A DNA stretch of 64,000 nucleotides from Anderseniella sp039978075 (GTDB lineage Bacteria; Pseudomonadota; Alphaproteobacteria; Rhizobiales; Aestuariivirgaceae), in NCBI GenBank assembly GCA_039978075.1, contig JBDWCA010000004.1, positions 62,001-126,000 of the forward strand, written 5' to 3'. Position 1 is the stretch's first letter. Each line of letters starts with the position of its first letter. Position numbers and translations under genes: made by a program. Under the pieces are notes generated by a model. It was given only the letters and a program-made list of their open reading frames with translations. It was not told the DNA's origin and did no database searches. This document shows positions 1 to 8,556 of this stretch, one piece after another.

Positions 1-476
1 CCGATCTGGCGGGCACCCATGACTGTGTGCCGGGGAAGCAGTGTCTCGCCCTTTTTGAAGTCCAGCCCGGCGTGGCGGACGAAACTGCCCAGGACAGCGG
101 ATTGCAATACTGTCACCGCATCCTTGCCGCTGGTTTCCGTGTTTTCCTGAATGACGACGGTATCAGCCCCCCTGGGCAATGGCGCGCCAGTGAATATGCG
201 CACTGCCTTGCCCTTGCCAACGCGCTCGGAAAAGCCGTGTCCGGCAGGCGCTTCTCCAATCACCTTCAGTGTGACAGGAACATTTGTAATGTCGGCAGCG
301 CGCACCGCATATCCGTCCATGGCAGACGCAGCAAACGGCGGCTGGGCGCGCTGCGCCTTCAACGGCCCGGACAAGACCCGGCCATTGGCATTGGACAGCG
401 GCACGTCTTCGGCATCCAGAGGTTTGACGCCTTTCAGAATCTGCGCCAGTGCATCATCAACCGGAAGCAGGCTCAT
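1..476 (-). CDS. moeA: MoeA, molybdopterin molybdenumtransferase (N-terminal part, cut by window edge)
   Basis: Reading down from the ATG at 476 the translation gives the MoeA N-terminal region. The motifs AMDGYAVRAADI and RIFTGAPLPRGADTVV are typical of the family, which inserts molybdate into adenylylated molybdopterin in the last step of Mo-cofactor synthesis. About 158 codons are present; the C-terminal half lies outside the window. The start overlaps the moaC stop by four bases (ATGA), so the two are probably translationally coupled. It is the last visible gene of a minus-strand run trpE-trpG-trpD-trpC-moaC-moeA. The truncation is only the window edge; no frameshift is seen. Confidence 0.9.
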   Translation of the reverse strand, partial: MSLLPVDDALAQILKGVKPLDAEDVPLSNANGRVLSGPLKAQRAQPPFAASAMDGYAVRAADITNVPVTLKVIGEAPAGHGFSERVGKGKAVRIFTGAPLPRGADTVVIQENTETSGKDAVTVLQSAVLGSFVRHAGLDFKKGETLLPRHTVMGARQI

Positions 477-964
477 GATTTGCGATCTGCCTTGAAGTGA
501 CCAGACTTGCCGCCCTGCTTCTCGATCAACTTCACGTCGGAAATGATGATGCCGCGATCCACCGCCTTGACCATGTCATAGACGGTCAGACAGGCAACCG
601 AAACCGCAGTCAGGGCTTCCATTTCAACCCCGGTCTTGCCTTCTACCTTGACGCTGGCGGTGACATCCACGGCATTGTCAGGTTCGTTGATTTCCAGATC
701 GACGGTGATCTTTGAAATCGCCAGCGGATGGCACAGCGGGATCAGTTCGTGGGTGCGCTTGGCGGCCATGATGCCGGCAAGGCGCGCTGTGGCGATCACA
801 TCGCCCTTCTTGGCCATGCCGGACTGGATAAGCTGCAACGTCTCCGGGAGCATCGAGACACGACCTGAGGCAACCGCAATGCGTGTCGTCACCTGTTTTT
901 CGGAGACATCGACCATGTGGGCGTTGCCCGCATCATCGAGATGGGTGAGTTTGCCGCCGGTCAT
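473..964 (-). CDS. moaC: MoaC, cyclic pyranopterin monophosphate synthase
   Basis: The 163-residue product has full MoaC length. It carries the family blocks GDVIATARLAGIMAAKRT, LIPLCHPLAISK and VEGKTGVEMEALTAVSVA, followed by YDMVKAVDRG near the C-terminus. MoaC converts the MoaA product 3',8-cyclo-7,8-dihydro-GTP to cyclic pyranopterin monophosphate in the cytoplasm. The LCHPL and KAVDRG stretches hold known catalytic residues of the family. Its start overlaps trpC by four bases and its stop overlaps moeA by four bases, so it sits inside a coupled transcription unit. Pairing of trp and moa/moe genes in this order is common in Hyphomicrobiales. Confidence 0.96.
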   Translation of the reverse strand: MTGGKLTHLDDAGNAHMVDVSEKQVTTRIAVASGRVSMLPETLQLIQSGMAKKGDVIATARLAGIMAAKRTHELIPLCHPLAISKITVDLEINEPDNAVDVTASVKVEGKTGVEMEALTAVSVACLTVYDMVKAVDRGIIISDVKLIEKQGGKSGHFKADRKS

Positions 965-1788
965 GCGCTTGCCCGCAGGCCGTCCGGCTTGGTCAGCAGG
1001 GTCCTGGTTGCCTGTGCAACATCGGTCTGCCGCATCAGGCTTTCACCGATCAGGAAGGTCTGCACTTTTGCCTGTTCCATCCGAGCCAGGTCTGCGGAAA
1101 CAAACAGGCCGCTTTCGCCGACGATCAGCCTGTCAGCCGGCACCAGAGGTGCAAGGCGTTCGGTGGTTTCCAGACTGGTCTCAAACGTTTTCAGGTTACG
1201 ATTGTTGATGCCGATCATGCGGGTCTTGAGTTTTAAGGCGCGCTCCAGTTCGGCTTCGTCGTGCACTTCGGCCAGCACGTCCATGCCCAGTTCAAACGCG
1301 GTTTTTTCCAGCTCTGCGCACAAGGTATCGTCGATCATCGCCAGGATCAGCAGGATGCAGTCAGCCCCCCATGCGCGGGCTTCGAGAACCTGGTACGGGT
1401 CAAGCATGAAATCCTTGCGTAGTGCGGGCAGGGCGGTTGCCGCGCGAGCCTGCATCAGGAATTCCGGCGCGCCCTGAAATGATGGCGTGTCGGTCAGTAC
1501 GGACAGGCACGCCGCGCCGCCTTCCTCATAGGCCTTCGCCAGGCCAGGGGGATCAAAATCCTCACGGATCAGTCCCTTGGACGGGCTGGCTTTCTTGACC
1601 TCGGCAATCAGCGCCCAATTGCCATCAGCAAGCTGTTCTTCAAGCGCTTTCAGGAACCCGCGTGGTGCGCTGTTGGCCTGGTTCAGGCTGGCATTGGTTA
1701 CAAGGCTGGCTTCAGGAACGTTAGCCTTGGCAACGGCGACTTCCTGTCGCTTGTAGGAAGCGATCTTGTCGAGAATGGTGCCGCTCAT
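961..1788 (-). CDS. trpC: Indole-3-glycerol-phosphate synthase
   Basis: The 275-residue single-domain TrpC is not fused to TrpF. Family blocks visible are LIAEVKKASPSKGLIREDFDP near residue 60, CLSVLTDTPSFQG, RKDFMLDPYQ, GINNRNLKTFE and ESGLF. The Lys residues of the KASPSKG and RKDF blocks correspond to substrate-binding and catalytic positions. It closes the indole ring from 1-(2-carboxyphenylamino)-1-deoxyribulose 5-phosphate in the cytoplasm. The start overlaps the trpD stop by four bases and the stop overlaps moaC by four bases. The N-terminal SGTILDKIASYKRQEV is the usual beginning of alphaproteobacterial TrpC, which supports the chosen ATG. Confidence 0.97.
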   Translation of the reverse strand: MSGTILDKIASYKRQEVAVAKANVPEASLVTNASLNQANSAPRGFLKALEEQLADGNWALIAEVKKASPSKGLIREDFDPPGLAKAYEEGGAACLSVLTDTPSFQGAPEFLMQARAATALPALRKDFMLDPYQVLEARAWGADCILLILAMIDDTLCAELEKTAFELGMDVLAEVHDEAELERALKLKTRMIGINNRNLKTFETSLETTERLAPLVPADRLIVGESGLFVSADLARMEQAKVQTFLIGESLMRQTDVAQATRTLLTKPDGLRASA

Positions 1789-2798
1789 GCGTTTGATACC
1801 TCAACCAGCTTGTCGAGCACTTTCATGGCTGCGCCGGAATCAATTGCCGCTTCGGCCTGTGCCGTACCGTCCTTCAGGTCGTTGGCCTTGCCGGCGACCA
1901 GAAGCGCAGCACCTGCGGTCATGGCGGCGGCGTCGCGGAAGGCATTCCGGTCGCCCGACAGGACGCCGCGCAGGGCCTCGGCATTGTAGTCCGCATCACC
2001 ACCCTTCAGGTCGGCAAGCGACTGGCGCTGAACGCCTGCATCTTCCGGTTGGATTTCAAACGTCGTGACCTTGCCATCCTTCAGTTCTGCAACCCAGGTG
2101 GTGCCGGTTGGTGTGATCTCATCCAGACCGCCTTCGCCATGGGTGACCCAGACGGCTTCCGAACCAAGTTGTTTCATGGCGTGGGCAAGCGGTTCGACCC
2201 AATGTCTGGCAAACACGCCGATGACCTGGCGTTTGACGCTGGCCGGGTTGGACATGGGGCCCAGCAGATTAAATACCGTGCGGGTTGCCAGTTCAACGCG
2301 TGACGGCCCCACATGCCGCATGGCGGCATGATGAGCCGGTGCAAACATGAAGCCGCAGCCTGCTTCAGAAATACAACGCGCAATAATGTCAGGTTGGGCT
2401 TCAATATTGACACCGAGCGCTGCCAGCGTATCAGCTGCGCCGGATTTCGACGACAGGGCCCGGTTGCCATGTTTGGCGACAGACAGTCCGGCGCCTGCGG
2501 CCACCAGTGCTGAACAGGTGGACACATTGTAGGATCCGGATGCGTCACCACCAGTGCCGACGATGTCGATAGCGTCTTCAGGGGCTGCAACGGGAAGCAT
2601 CTTTTCGCGCATGGTCATGGCGGCGGCTGTGATCTCGTCAACGGTTTCGCCGCGTACCCGCAGGCCCATCAGCACCGCGCCGATCTGCGACGGCGTGGCG
2701 TCGCCCGACATGATGATATTGAAGGCGGCGCGTGCTTCATCCAGTGACAGCGGCGTTGCGTCGGCTATTTTTGCAATCAGCGGTTTCAAGTCAGCCAT
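1785..2798 (-). CDS. trpD: Anthranilate phosphoribosyltransferase
   Basis: The 337-residue protein has the TrpD fold signature. IVGTGGDASGSYNVSTCSA is the phosphoribosyl-pyrophosphate binding loop near residue 80, followed by KHGNRALSSKSGAAD and FLFAPAHH-like and GPMSNPA blocks. It transfers the phosphoribosyl group to anthranilate, step two of the tryptophan branch. It starts four bases after the trpG stop and overlaps trpC by four bases, so trpG-trpD-trpC are very tightly packed. It is a stand-alone protein rather than the TrpGD fusion found in enterobacteria. Confidence 0.97.
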   Translation of the reverse strand: MADLKPLIAKIADATPLSLDEARAAFNIIMSGDATPSQIGAVLMGLRVRGETVDEITAAAMTMREKMLPVAAPEDAIDIVGTGGDASGSYNVSTCSALVAAGAGLSVAKHGNRALSSKSGAADTLAALGVNIEAQPDIIARCISEAGCGFMFAPAHHAAMRHVGPSRVELATRTVFNLLGPMSNPASVKRQVIGVFARHWVEPLAHAMKQLGSEAVWVTHGEGGLDEITPTGTTWVAELKDGKVTTFEIQPEDAGVQRQSLADLKGGDADYNAEALRGVLSGDRNAFRDAAAMTAGAALLVAGKANDLKDGTAQAEAAIDSGAAMKVLDKLVEVSNA

Positions 2799-2802
2799 GG
2801 TC

Positions 2803-3393
2803 TCAAGCCGTTTCCGGTTCTTTGTAGGCGTCTGCCAGTTTCAGGAAGTTACGCAGTATCGCATGGCCATGCTCTGACGCAATGCTTTCGGGGTGGAACT
2901 GTACGCCGTGGACATTCAGCTCTTTGTGCTGCAGTCCCATGACGATATCTCCGGTAGACGCTGTCACCTCGAGACAATCGGGCAGGGAACCGCGCTCCAC
3001 CACCAGCGAATGATAACGCGTCGCCCGGAAGGTCTCCGGCAGGCCCTCGAACAGGCCCTTGCCGGTAGTGGCGACATCTGACAGCTTGCCGTGCATCAGC
3101 TGCTGTGCCCGCACCACCTTGCCGCCAAAGGCCTGGCCGATAGCCTGATGACCCAGACAGACGCCCATCAGCGGAACATTGCCGGCGGCCTTCTCGACCA
3201 ACTCCAGGCAGATGCCCGCTTCGTTCGGCGTGCACGGACCCGGCGACAGCACGATGGCCTCCGGCTTCATGGCGATTGCCTCGTCAGCGGTGATGGCGTC
3301 ATTGCGGATGACGTCGGTATCAGCGCCGAGATCGCCGAGAAAATGATACAGATTCCAGGTGAAGCTGTCGTAATTGTCGATGAGCAGGATCAT
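2803..3393 (-). CDS. trpG: Anthranilate synthase component II (glutamine amidotransferase)
   Basis: This is a class I glutamine amidotransferase of 196 residues. The catalytic Cys lies in LMGVCLGHQAIG and the His/Glu pair in GVQFHPESI. The open frame extends further upstream, but the ATG at 3393 giving MILLIDNYDSFTWNL is the standard TrpG start, and it avoids overlap with trpE, whose stop ends five bases before it. TrpG supplies ammonia from glutamine to TrpE. Many Rhizobiales carry a fused TrpEG; here the subunits are separate and adjacent. Confidence 0.95.
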   Translation of the reverse strand: MILLIDNYDSFTWNLYHFLGDLGADTDVIRNDAITADEAIAMKPEAIVLSPGPCTPNEAGICLELVEKAAGNVPLMGVCLGHQAIGQAFGGKVVRAQQLMHGKLSDVATTGKGLFEGLPETFRATRYHSLVVERGSLPDCLEVTASTGDIVMGLQHKELNVHGVQFHPESIASEHGHAILRNFLKLADAYKEPETA

Positions 3394-3398
3394 GGTAA

Positions 3399-4919
3399 TT
3401 ATTGCCCTCTCGATGCGCGACCGGCAAAGCGGACCGCTTCTTCGGCAGCCCGGAACAGTGCCTTGGCCTTGTTGATGCACTCATCCTGTTCGGCCTGCGG
3501 CACGCTGTCTGCCACGACACCGGCACCGGCCTGCACAAACATTTTGCCGTCCTTGACGATGGCGGTACGCAGTACAATGCAGGTGTCCATCTCTCCGGTG
3601 GCGGAGAAGTAGCCGACGCAACCGGCATAGATGCCGCGCTTGGTGTTTTCCAGCTCGTCGATGATCTCCATGGCACGCACCTTGGGAGCGCCTGATACAG
3701 TTCCCGCCGGAAAGCCTGCACTCAAGGCATCGATGGCGTCGTACTTGTCGTCCAGTTCGCCTTCCACATTGGAAGAAATGTGCATGACCTGGCTGTAGTA
3801 TTCCATGATGAACTGGTCGGTGACGTTGACCGAGCCAATCTTGGCCACACGACCGACGTCGTTACGGCCGAGATCGAGCAGCATCAGGTGTTCGGCCAGC
3901 TCCTTTGGATCAGCCAGCAGGTCCTCCGCCAGCGCACGGTCTTCCGCCGGTGTCGCACCGCGTGGCCTGGTACCGGCCAGCGGGCGGATTTCCACCTTGC
4001 CGTCACGCACCCTGACCAGGATCTCCGGGCTGGAGCCGGTCACCGCAAAACGGTCGAACTCGAGATGATACAGGAACGGCGACGGGTTGACCCGGCGCAG
4101 GGCCCTGTACAATGAAAACGCCGGCAAGGTGAATTCAGTCTCAAAGCGTTGCGACAGCACCACCTGGAAGACATCACCGGCTGCGACATACTCTTTTCCC
4201 TTCAGCACCATCTCCATGTAATCGTCGGGCGTGGTGTTGGAGACCGGATCGCTGATAGGGGCGGCATCCGGGTCATCATAGGCCTGCAGTTCCAGTGGCC
4301 GGTCAAACGCATCCACTACCGCGTCGAGCCGATCACAGGCGCGTGCATAGGCCGCCTTTGCCGAGACATCGGTGTCCGGGAACACCGGAGTGATGACGGT
4401 AACCTCGTCCTTTACGGCATCGAAGATGGCCATGATGGTCGGGCGGATCATGATGCCGTCCGGCACGCCGAGCACGTCTTCGTTTGGATCGGGCAGTTTT
4501 TCCATCTGCCGAACCATGTCGTAACCCATATAGCCGAACAGCCCGGCCGCCATGGGAGGCAGGTCGTCGGGCACGTCGAAATGGTTGGCCGCCAGCAGGT
4601 TGCGCAGTGACTGCAGAGGTGCTGCGTCATCGGCGACGAACGGGCCGTCGGCGTCAATCAGGGCGCGGGTGTTGATCTCTGCCTTGTCCCCGGTGACCCG
4701 CCAGATCAGGTCGGGCTTCATGCCGATCATCGAGTAGCGGCCGCGCACGGCGCCGCCCTCCACCGATTCCAGCAGGAACCGATAAGGTGCATTTCGCGTG
4801 AGCTTCATGAACGCGGAAACCGGGGTTTCCAGGTCTGCCACCAACCGCGTATAGACGACCTGCGTCTTGCCGGCGAGATAACAGGCATTGAAGCTGTCGC
4901 TGTCTGGAGCGATCTGCAT
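3399..4919 (-). CDS. trpE: Anthranilate synthase component I
   Basis: The 506-residue chorismate-binding enzyme makes anthranilate from chorismate and ammonia. The N-terminal domain carries LLESVEGGAVRGRYSMIG, the tryptophan-binding region responsible for feedback inhibition. The C-terminal catalytic domain has SPEILVR, LAGTRPRGATPAED, LGRNDVGRVA, FPAGTVSGAPKVRAME and GCVGYFSATG. It heads the visible trp-moa run. I looked for a tryptophan-rich leader peptide in the 400 bases upstream and found none, so transcription attenuation is not supported by what I see. Confidence 0.97.
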   Translation of the reverse strand: MQIAPDSDSFNACYLAGKTQVVYTRLVADLETPVSAFMKLTRNAPYRFLLESVEGGAVRGRYSMIGMKPDLIWRVTGDKAEINTRALIDADGPFVADDAAPLQSLRNLLAANHFDVPDDLPPMAAGLFGYMGYDMVRQMEKLPDPNEDVLGVPDGIMIRPTIMAIFDAVKDEVTVITPVFPDTDVSAKAAYARACDRLDAVVDAFDRPLELQAYDDPDAAPISDPVSNTTPDDYMEMVLKGKEYVAAGDVFQVVLSQRFETEFTLPAFSLYRALRRVNPSPFLYHLEFDRFAVTGSSPEILVRVRDGKVEIRPLAGTRPRGATPAEDRALAEDLLADPKELAEHLMLLDLGRNDVGRVAKIGSVNVTDQFIMEYYSQVMHISSNVEGELDDKYDAIDALSAGFPAGTVSGAPKVRAMEIIDELENTKRGIYAGCVGYFSATGEMDTCIVLRTAIVKDGKMFVQAGAGVVADSVPQAEQDECINKAKALFRAAEEAVRFAGRASRGQ

Positions 4920-5323
4920 CGGGTGAACTTTCCATAATAGGCGTTAGCGATTGGGTTTAGAGCAGGTTTGGCGGGGTATGTGAAGTCGTTTTGACCCAGG
5001 TGAGGGGGATTTTCTGGTTGAAGCCGACGAATAGTGTGATCTGCGTCAGGTCAATTGTGCACCAGCTGCCAGCGCAAATTAAATGCAGGCGGCAGGCCCC
5101 TGGCCGGCATCCGCAATCCGGCCTGTTGCTGCCGTTTTTGATTGCTGTTGCGAGTGACAGTTCTGAGCCAGGAACAGTATTGGCTGCGCCGTATCAATTT
5201 GACGAGAATGTGTAGTGTACGGACTTGATTCTCAATCTTGCGAATGCTCTGATCCCGGCTTGGATTTTGGAAGCCGATTGCAGCTACAAGCGACACACGG
5301 CGAGGTCGAGGCGATACACATCA
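4920..5323. other. Gene-free stretch between trpE and the small membrane protein gene
   Basis: About 400 bases lie between the divergent trpE and membrane-protein genes. It should hold the trp promoter, but I cannot assign boxes with confidence. An open minus-strand frame (5051-5296) gives a basic, low-complexity-free but unrecognised 81-residue peptide that overlaps the divergent upstream region; I do not call it a gene. No run of Trp codons and no strong terminator-antiterminator hairpin pair was seen. Confidence 0.5.
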
Positions 5324-5728
5324 ATGACAATGCAAGAGGCAATCGCGCTTCAGCCGGCCTGGGTCGAGCATTGGCTCAGGGTGCTCTTTTTATGCGCCTT
5401 CATCTTGCCGGCAGCGCTCCTGATATGGAAACCGACCCGTCTCACTGCCATATTAGTGATAATAACGAGTGTTGCAGCCGGCTTCGCTACAGCCAGGCTC
5501 TACGATACTGTCGGGTATGTGAAGCTGCTTGGGCTTCCCCATATTGTATTCTGGACGCCGCTTGCCATTTACCTGGTTACGCAGTTGCGCAGAGCTGACA
5601 TACCCGGGGTTCCGCGCATGATAATGATGGTCATTCTGGGAGCGATCACGATCTCGCTGGCGTTCGACTATTCGGATGTCTTGCGCTACCTGCTCGGAGA
5701 CAGGACACCGCTGGAGGGCACTGTCTGA
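5324..5728 (+). CDS. Small integral membrane protein of unknown function
   Basis: The 134-residue protein starts at the ATG at 5324 (MTMQEAIALQPAWVEHWLRV); the ATG at 5330 is nearly as good. The open frame continues upstream, but those residues are polar and unlike a membrane-protein N-terminus. Four hydrophobic segments are visible: LRVLFLCAFILPAALLI, LTAILVIITSVAAGFAT, LLGLPHIVFWTPLAIYLV and MIMMVILGAITISLA. Similar four-helix proteins with the VKLLGLPHI...W.PL stretch occur in marine alpha- and gammaproteobacteria, from memory, without an assigned role. It converges on the glycosyltransferase-like gene at 5765 and is probably not part of that operon. Confidence 0.75.
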   Translation: MTMQEAIALQPAWVEHWLRVLFLCAFILPAALLIWKPTRLTAILVIITSVAAGFATARLYDTVGYVKLLGLPHIVFWTPLAIYLVTQLRRADIPGVPRMIMMVILGAITISLAFDYSDVLRYLLGDRTPLEGTV

Positions 5729-5764
5729 AGTCCGATTGCGTCGCAGAACTTACCCTGGCAACTC

Positions 5765-6718
5765 TCAAAGCGCTGTGAAACCCGCGGGTGATATTCTGAA
5801 ACCGTTTGCTTCTTCGCCTTTGCCAATGTGGATCAGTTTATCCAACCTACTCCACGCACACGGCGGCGTCAGGCCAGCATACTGCAGCCACCGGTCACTC
5901 TTCCAGTTCATGAAATGGAGATAGAGGTATTCTCGGTTCGGATGCCGGTCATTGCTGAGGTGGCCGTCTTTCCAAAACCAGCTCTCGGGATGATCGCGCC
6001 GGCCATCATGCCACTTCATGGGAGTGAGTATTGTTGAGTAACGTTCCTCAAAGAGGGCGCCACGAATGTAGGTGTTGCGAAGCCGGTACAGCCAGCTGTG
6101 CCACGCCGGTTGTCTGGCCAGCACACCGAACACCCTGGCCAGATGCCATTCCTCGATGTTCACCGATGCGCCGGGTTTCTGCATCAGCTTCCGCCAGTTG
6201 GGTATTTTCATGAAAGCGGTTCGCAATTGCGGCGTGTTGCGCATCATCGTGAAGTGACCGGCAACAAGGTCGTTGTGTGTGGTGAGCATTTGATATTTTG
6301 ACAGAAGGGCGGGGGTGTAAAAATTGCGGATGTCGCCAAATATGATATCCAGATCAGAAAATCCGAAAAAGTCATAGCCGTTAATGTCTTCTTCGTGGAT
6401 ATGGCCGAGTGCCGCTTTCAGTTTGCACACGTCATTGTTGTTGTTGTCGATAGTGGGTTCCACACCAAGCCGGGATGTGACAAATGACAGGTATGACTGA
6501 AGACTGACTTGCTGAAACCTGACATTCGGGCAGGGTTTGGCGGGTGGTGCGTTTCCTGTGATGATTATCCAGTCAATTGAATGATTGGCCTTCATGCTTT
6601 CCAGTGTGAAATCAATCCATTCCGGCCAGGGACCGAACCAAACACAAAAAATCGCGATAGACGGGACTGGTGTGTCATAGCTGCCAGGTTCAAGATTTCC
6701 GTTACCCGTCTGTACCAT
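5765..6718 (-). CDS. Glycosyltransferase-like protein (DUF6625-like), last gene of the PqqD/HprK operon
   Basis: The 317-residue soluble protein begins with a Rossmann-like strand (SIAIFCVWFGPWPEWIDFTLESM) and has an acidic motif DFFGFSDLDIIFGDI near residue 115, resembling the DxD metal/nucleotide-sugar site of GT-A enzymes. The overall pattern resembles the DUF6625 family of predicted glycosyltransferases; this is from memory, not a search. It is the distal gene of the minus-strand run starting with the radical SAM gene at 12133, 30 bases after the nucleotidyltransferase gene. The likely role is transfer of a sugar during assembly of the same product as its neighbours. Confidence 0.65.
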   Translation of the reverse strand: MVQTGNGNLEPGSYDTPVPSIAIFCVWFGPWPEWIDFTLESMKANHSIDWIIITGNAPPAKPCPNVRFQQVSLQSYLSFVTSRLGVEPTIDNNNNDVCKLKAALGHIHEEDINGYDFFGFSDLDIIFGDIRNFYTPALLSKYQMLTTHNDLVAGHFTMMRNTPQLRTAFMKIPNWRKLMQKPGASVNIEEWHLARVFGVLARQPAWHSWLYRLRNTYIRGALFEERYSTILTPMKWHDGRRDHPESWFWKDGHLSNDRHPNREYLYLHFMNWKSDRWLQYAGLTPPCAWSRLDKLIHIGKGEEANGFRISPAGFTAL

Positions 6719-6748
6719 GCTCTTTCCCCCGATTTCTGACCATGCCGG

Positions 6749-7831
6749 TTACCAATTCTCAGAGGCTCTGTGACCTGCTCTGCAGAATGCCTTGTGGCGA
6801 TTTATCAAAACCAGTTCCCGCAGCGGAAGGTTGAAATAGCGTGTTGGACCATGAGTTGGGCTCTGGGCGTAAAAGTTGGCGGCATCGCCAAAGCTCGTAG
6901 CCTGTTGGCGAACTGCAGTCAGGACCCCGGCTGGCAGGGAGACATGTAGCTCCTGATTGAGAAACGTCATACACCCCAGAAGGGCCCATGAGCCGCGGCA
7001 CTTCTCGGCAACATCAAGCACGACGGCCCAGTCAAGTGACAACTGGGTGGCCATTTCCGCCAGATCAAGTGCCCACATGCCGCTGGACAGGTGACTGGGA
7101 ATAAACCGTCTGGCGCCTTGCATGGCAGTGAACACAAACAGCTCCTCACCGGCCGGAACCAGCACATGCCTGCCGCGAAACGTGGCGGGACGGGCACGTG
7201 CCCAAATGTCTTCTATTGTGCCATCCGGCAGGAACGGCAGGTGAACCGGCTGGTGATGGACATCCACATCGGAGTTGTCTTTGGTCGTTTCGCTGCCACG
7301 CGTAAGGTTGACACCGGGATGATAACGGCACCGTTTCAAGGCCAGTTCAGCGGTTTCCGGACCTGCCCAGCCTTTTTCGTAGAGTAGCTCAAGCGCCTTG
7401 CGCAGGGCATTTCGCCGGACCATCAGGTCAATGTCGGACGTTACACGGCGTGTCAGCTTGATTGGAGCGAGGGCTTCCATTGCAGCTGTCTTCATCAAGC
7501 AGGCTTCAATGCCGGCGTCGTTCAGGACGTCGAGCGCGCGGGCTGACCTGTTCAGTTGCAACTGGGACTTGGTCCACAGGGCTTTCGCCATGCCGTGCAG
7601 CCTCGGAATTTCCGGGCATTCCGGATCGATGCGCGGCAGACGCCCGGAGAACCTGGACAGTATCTTGAACTGTGGCCAGCTGCAGTCGTCTATGTCATTG
7701 GTGAGTTTCCATTTGCGCCAGCAATCGCGCGCTTCATCATCGGGAGCCACCACAGCCTTGATGAGCAAGGCGGTATCCGGATCAGGCCATGCCTGCCTTG
7801 CGAAAAACGGCTTGAACATCCGGCCGAGCAT
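6749..7831 (-). CDS. Nucleotidyltransferase-fold family protein (NTP_transf_5-like)
   Basis: The 360-residue protein has a central stretch ACLMKTAAMEA followed by RRVTSDIDLMVRRN, with two Asp (about residues 133 and 135) in the pattern of the NTP_transf_5 nucleotidyltransferase family. Members of this family sit in lasso-peptide and other RiPP clusters, where one (PsmN of pseudomycoidin) was reported to attach hexoses to a phosphorylated peptide. That precedent matters because an HprK-like kinase is encoded two genes upstream. ATG at 7831 is chosen over the in-frame TTG at 7834; GGGGTG lies about eight bases before it. It begins six bases after the preceding glycosyltransferase gene stops, so co-translation is likely. 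Confidence 0.75.
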   Translation of the reverse strand: MLGRMFKPFFARQAWPDPDTALLIKAVVAPDDEARDCWRKWKLTNDIDDCSWPQFKILSRFSGRLPRIDPECPEIPRLHGMAKALWTKSQLQLNRSARALDVLNDAGIEACLMKTAAMEALAPIKLTRRVTSDIDLMVRRNALRKALELLYEKGWAGPETAELALKRCRYHPGVNLTRGSETTKDNSDVDVHHQPVHLPFLPDGTIEDIWARARPATFRGRHVLVPAGEELFVFTAMQGARRFIPSHLSSGMWALDLAEMATQLSLDWAVVLDVAEKCRGSWALLGCMTFLNQELHVSLPAGVLTAVRQQATSFGDAANFYAQSPTHGPTRYFNLPLRELVLINRHKAFCRAGHRASENW

Positions 7832-7837
7832 CAAGGA

Positions 7838-8551
7838 TCACCCCGTTTTGTTCTGTTGTTTTTTCTCGAGAATTGCACGGCGCGCGATTTCGAGGAAATC
7901 CCTGTTCAGGCCTTCATTGGTGTTTTGCTGGCGCCTGGACAACGTGTTGGCACGAATGCGCCGTCTCAACACCAGGTCATCAAGCATGACAGTTTCGACG
8001 CCTTCTGATCTGCGGCGGCGATACCACTCAATGAAGTAGCCTGTTCTGAGTGACGTATCGAAACACTTGTCCTGACTTGCAATCAGGTTGCGTTGAACCA
8101 GGGCTGTGCCCGCCAGATAACCTGGAGCTTTTCCCTTAACATAGGCAAGTCTTGCAAATAATTCAGGTGACTGGCTGGGGCATTCAAACGCCTCGACGTG
8201 CCCCATGATAATTGCGTCTGTTCCATGCACCTTGAGTGCTGCTTCCTGTATCTGCAGTTTTTCAGGAACCCAGATGTCGTCTGCGTCGAGCAGCGCAACA
8301 AAGTCTCCGTTTGTGCCGCTGATCCCATTGTTGAAGGCAGCTGCTGCGCCGCTATTGCGCTGCTTAACAAGTTTTGCACCGACTGGATGATTTGTCACTA
8401 TTTCACTGGTTGCATCGGTGGAGCCGTCATCGACCACGATGATCTCATCTGCCGCACGGGTTTGGGACAGCAGGCTGTCGAGCGTCTCGGCAATTGTGTC
8501 CATTGCATTGTACGCCGGTATCACCACGCTGATCTTTGTGCTGTCTGCCAT
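7838..8551 (-). CDS. Family 2 glycosyltransferase
   Basis: The 237-residue GT-A enzyme has the standard N-terminal ISVVIPAYNAMDTIAETLDSLLSQ, then EIIVVDDGSTDATSEIV and the metal-binding ALLDADDIWVPEKL near residue 90. No membrane segment is present, so it acts on a cytoplasmic or membrane-surface acceptor. The C-terminal third is basic and contains RRRRSEG and LSRRQQN stretches. It sits five bases downstream of a second GT2 gene in the same operon. The acceptor and sugar donor cannot be deduced from sequence. Confidence 0.9.
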   Translation of the reverse strand: MADSTKISVVIPAYNAMDTIAETLDSLLSQTRAADEIIVVDDGSTDATSEIVTNHPVGAKLVKQRNSGAAAAFNNGISGTNGDFVALLDADDIWVPEKLQIQEAALKVHGTDAIIMGHVEAFECPSQSPELFARLAYVKGKAPGYLAGTALVQRNLIASQDKCFDTSLRTGYFIEWYRRRRSEGVETVMLDDLVLRRRIRANTLSRRQQNTNEGLNRDFLEIARRAILEKKQQNKTG

Positions 8552-8556
8552 TGTTC

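Noticed and set aside
4920..5060. A trp leader peptide with attenuator upstream of trpE
   Set aside because: No short ORF with consecutive Trp codons and no pair of alternative hairpins could be found.
5051..5296. An 81-codon minus-strand ORF upstream of trpE
   Set aside because: No recognisable product and no good ribosome site; it overlaps the start region of the better supported membrane-protein gene on the other strand only in part, but nothing supports coding.
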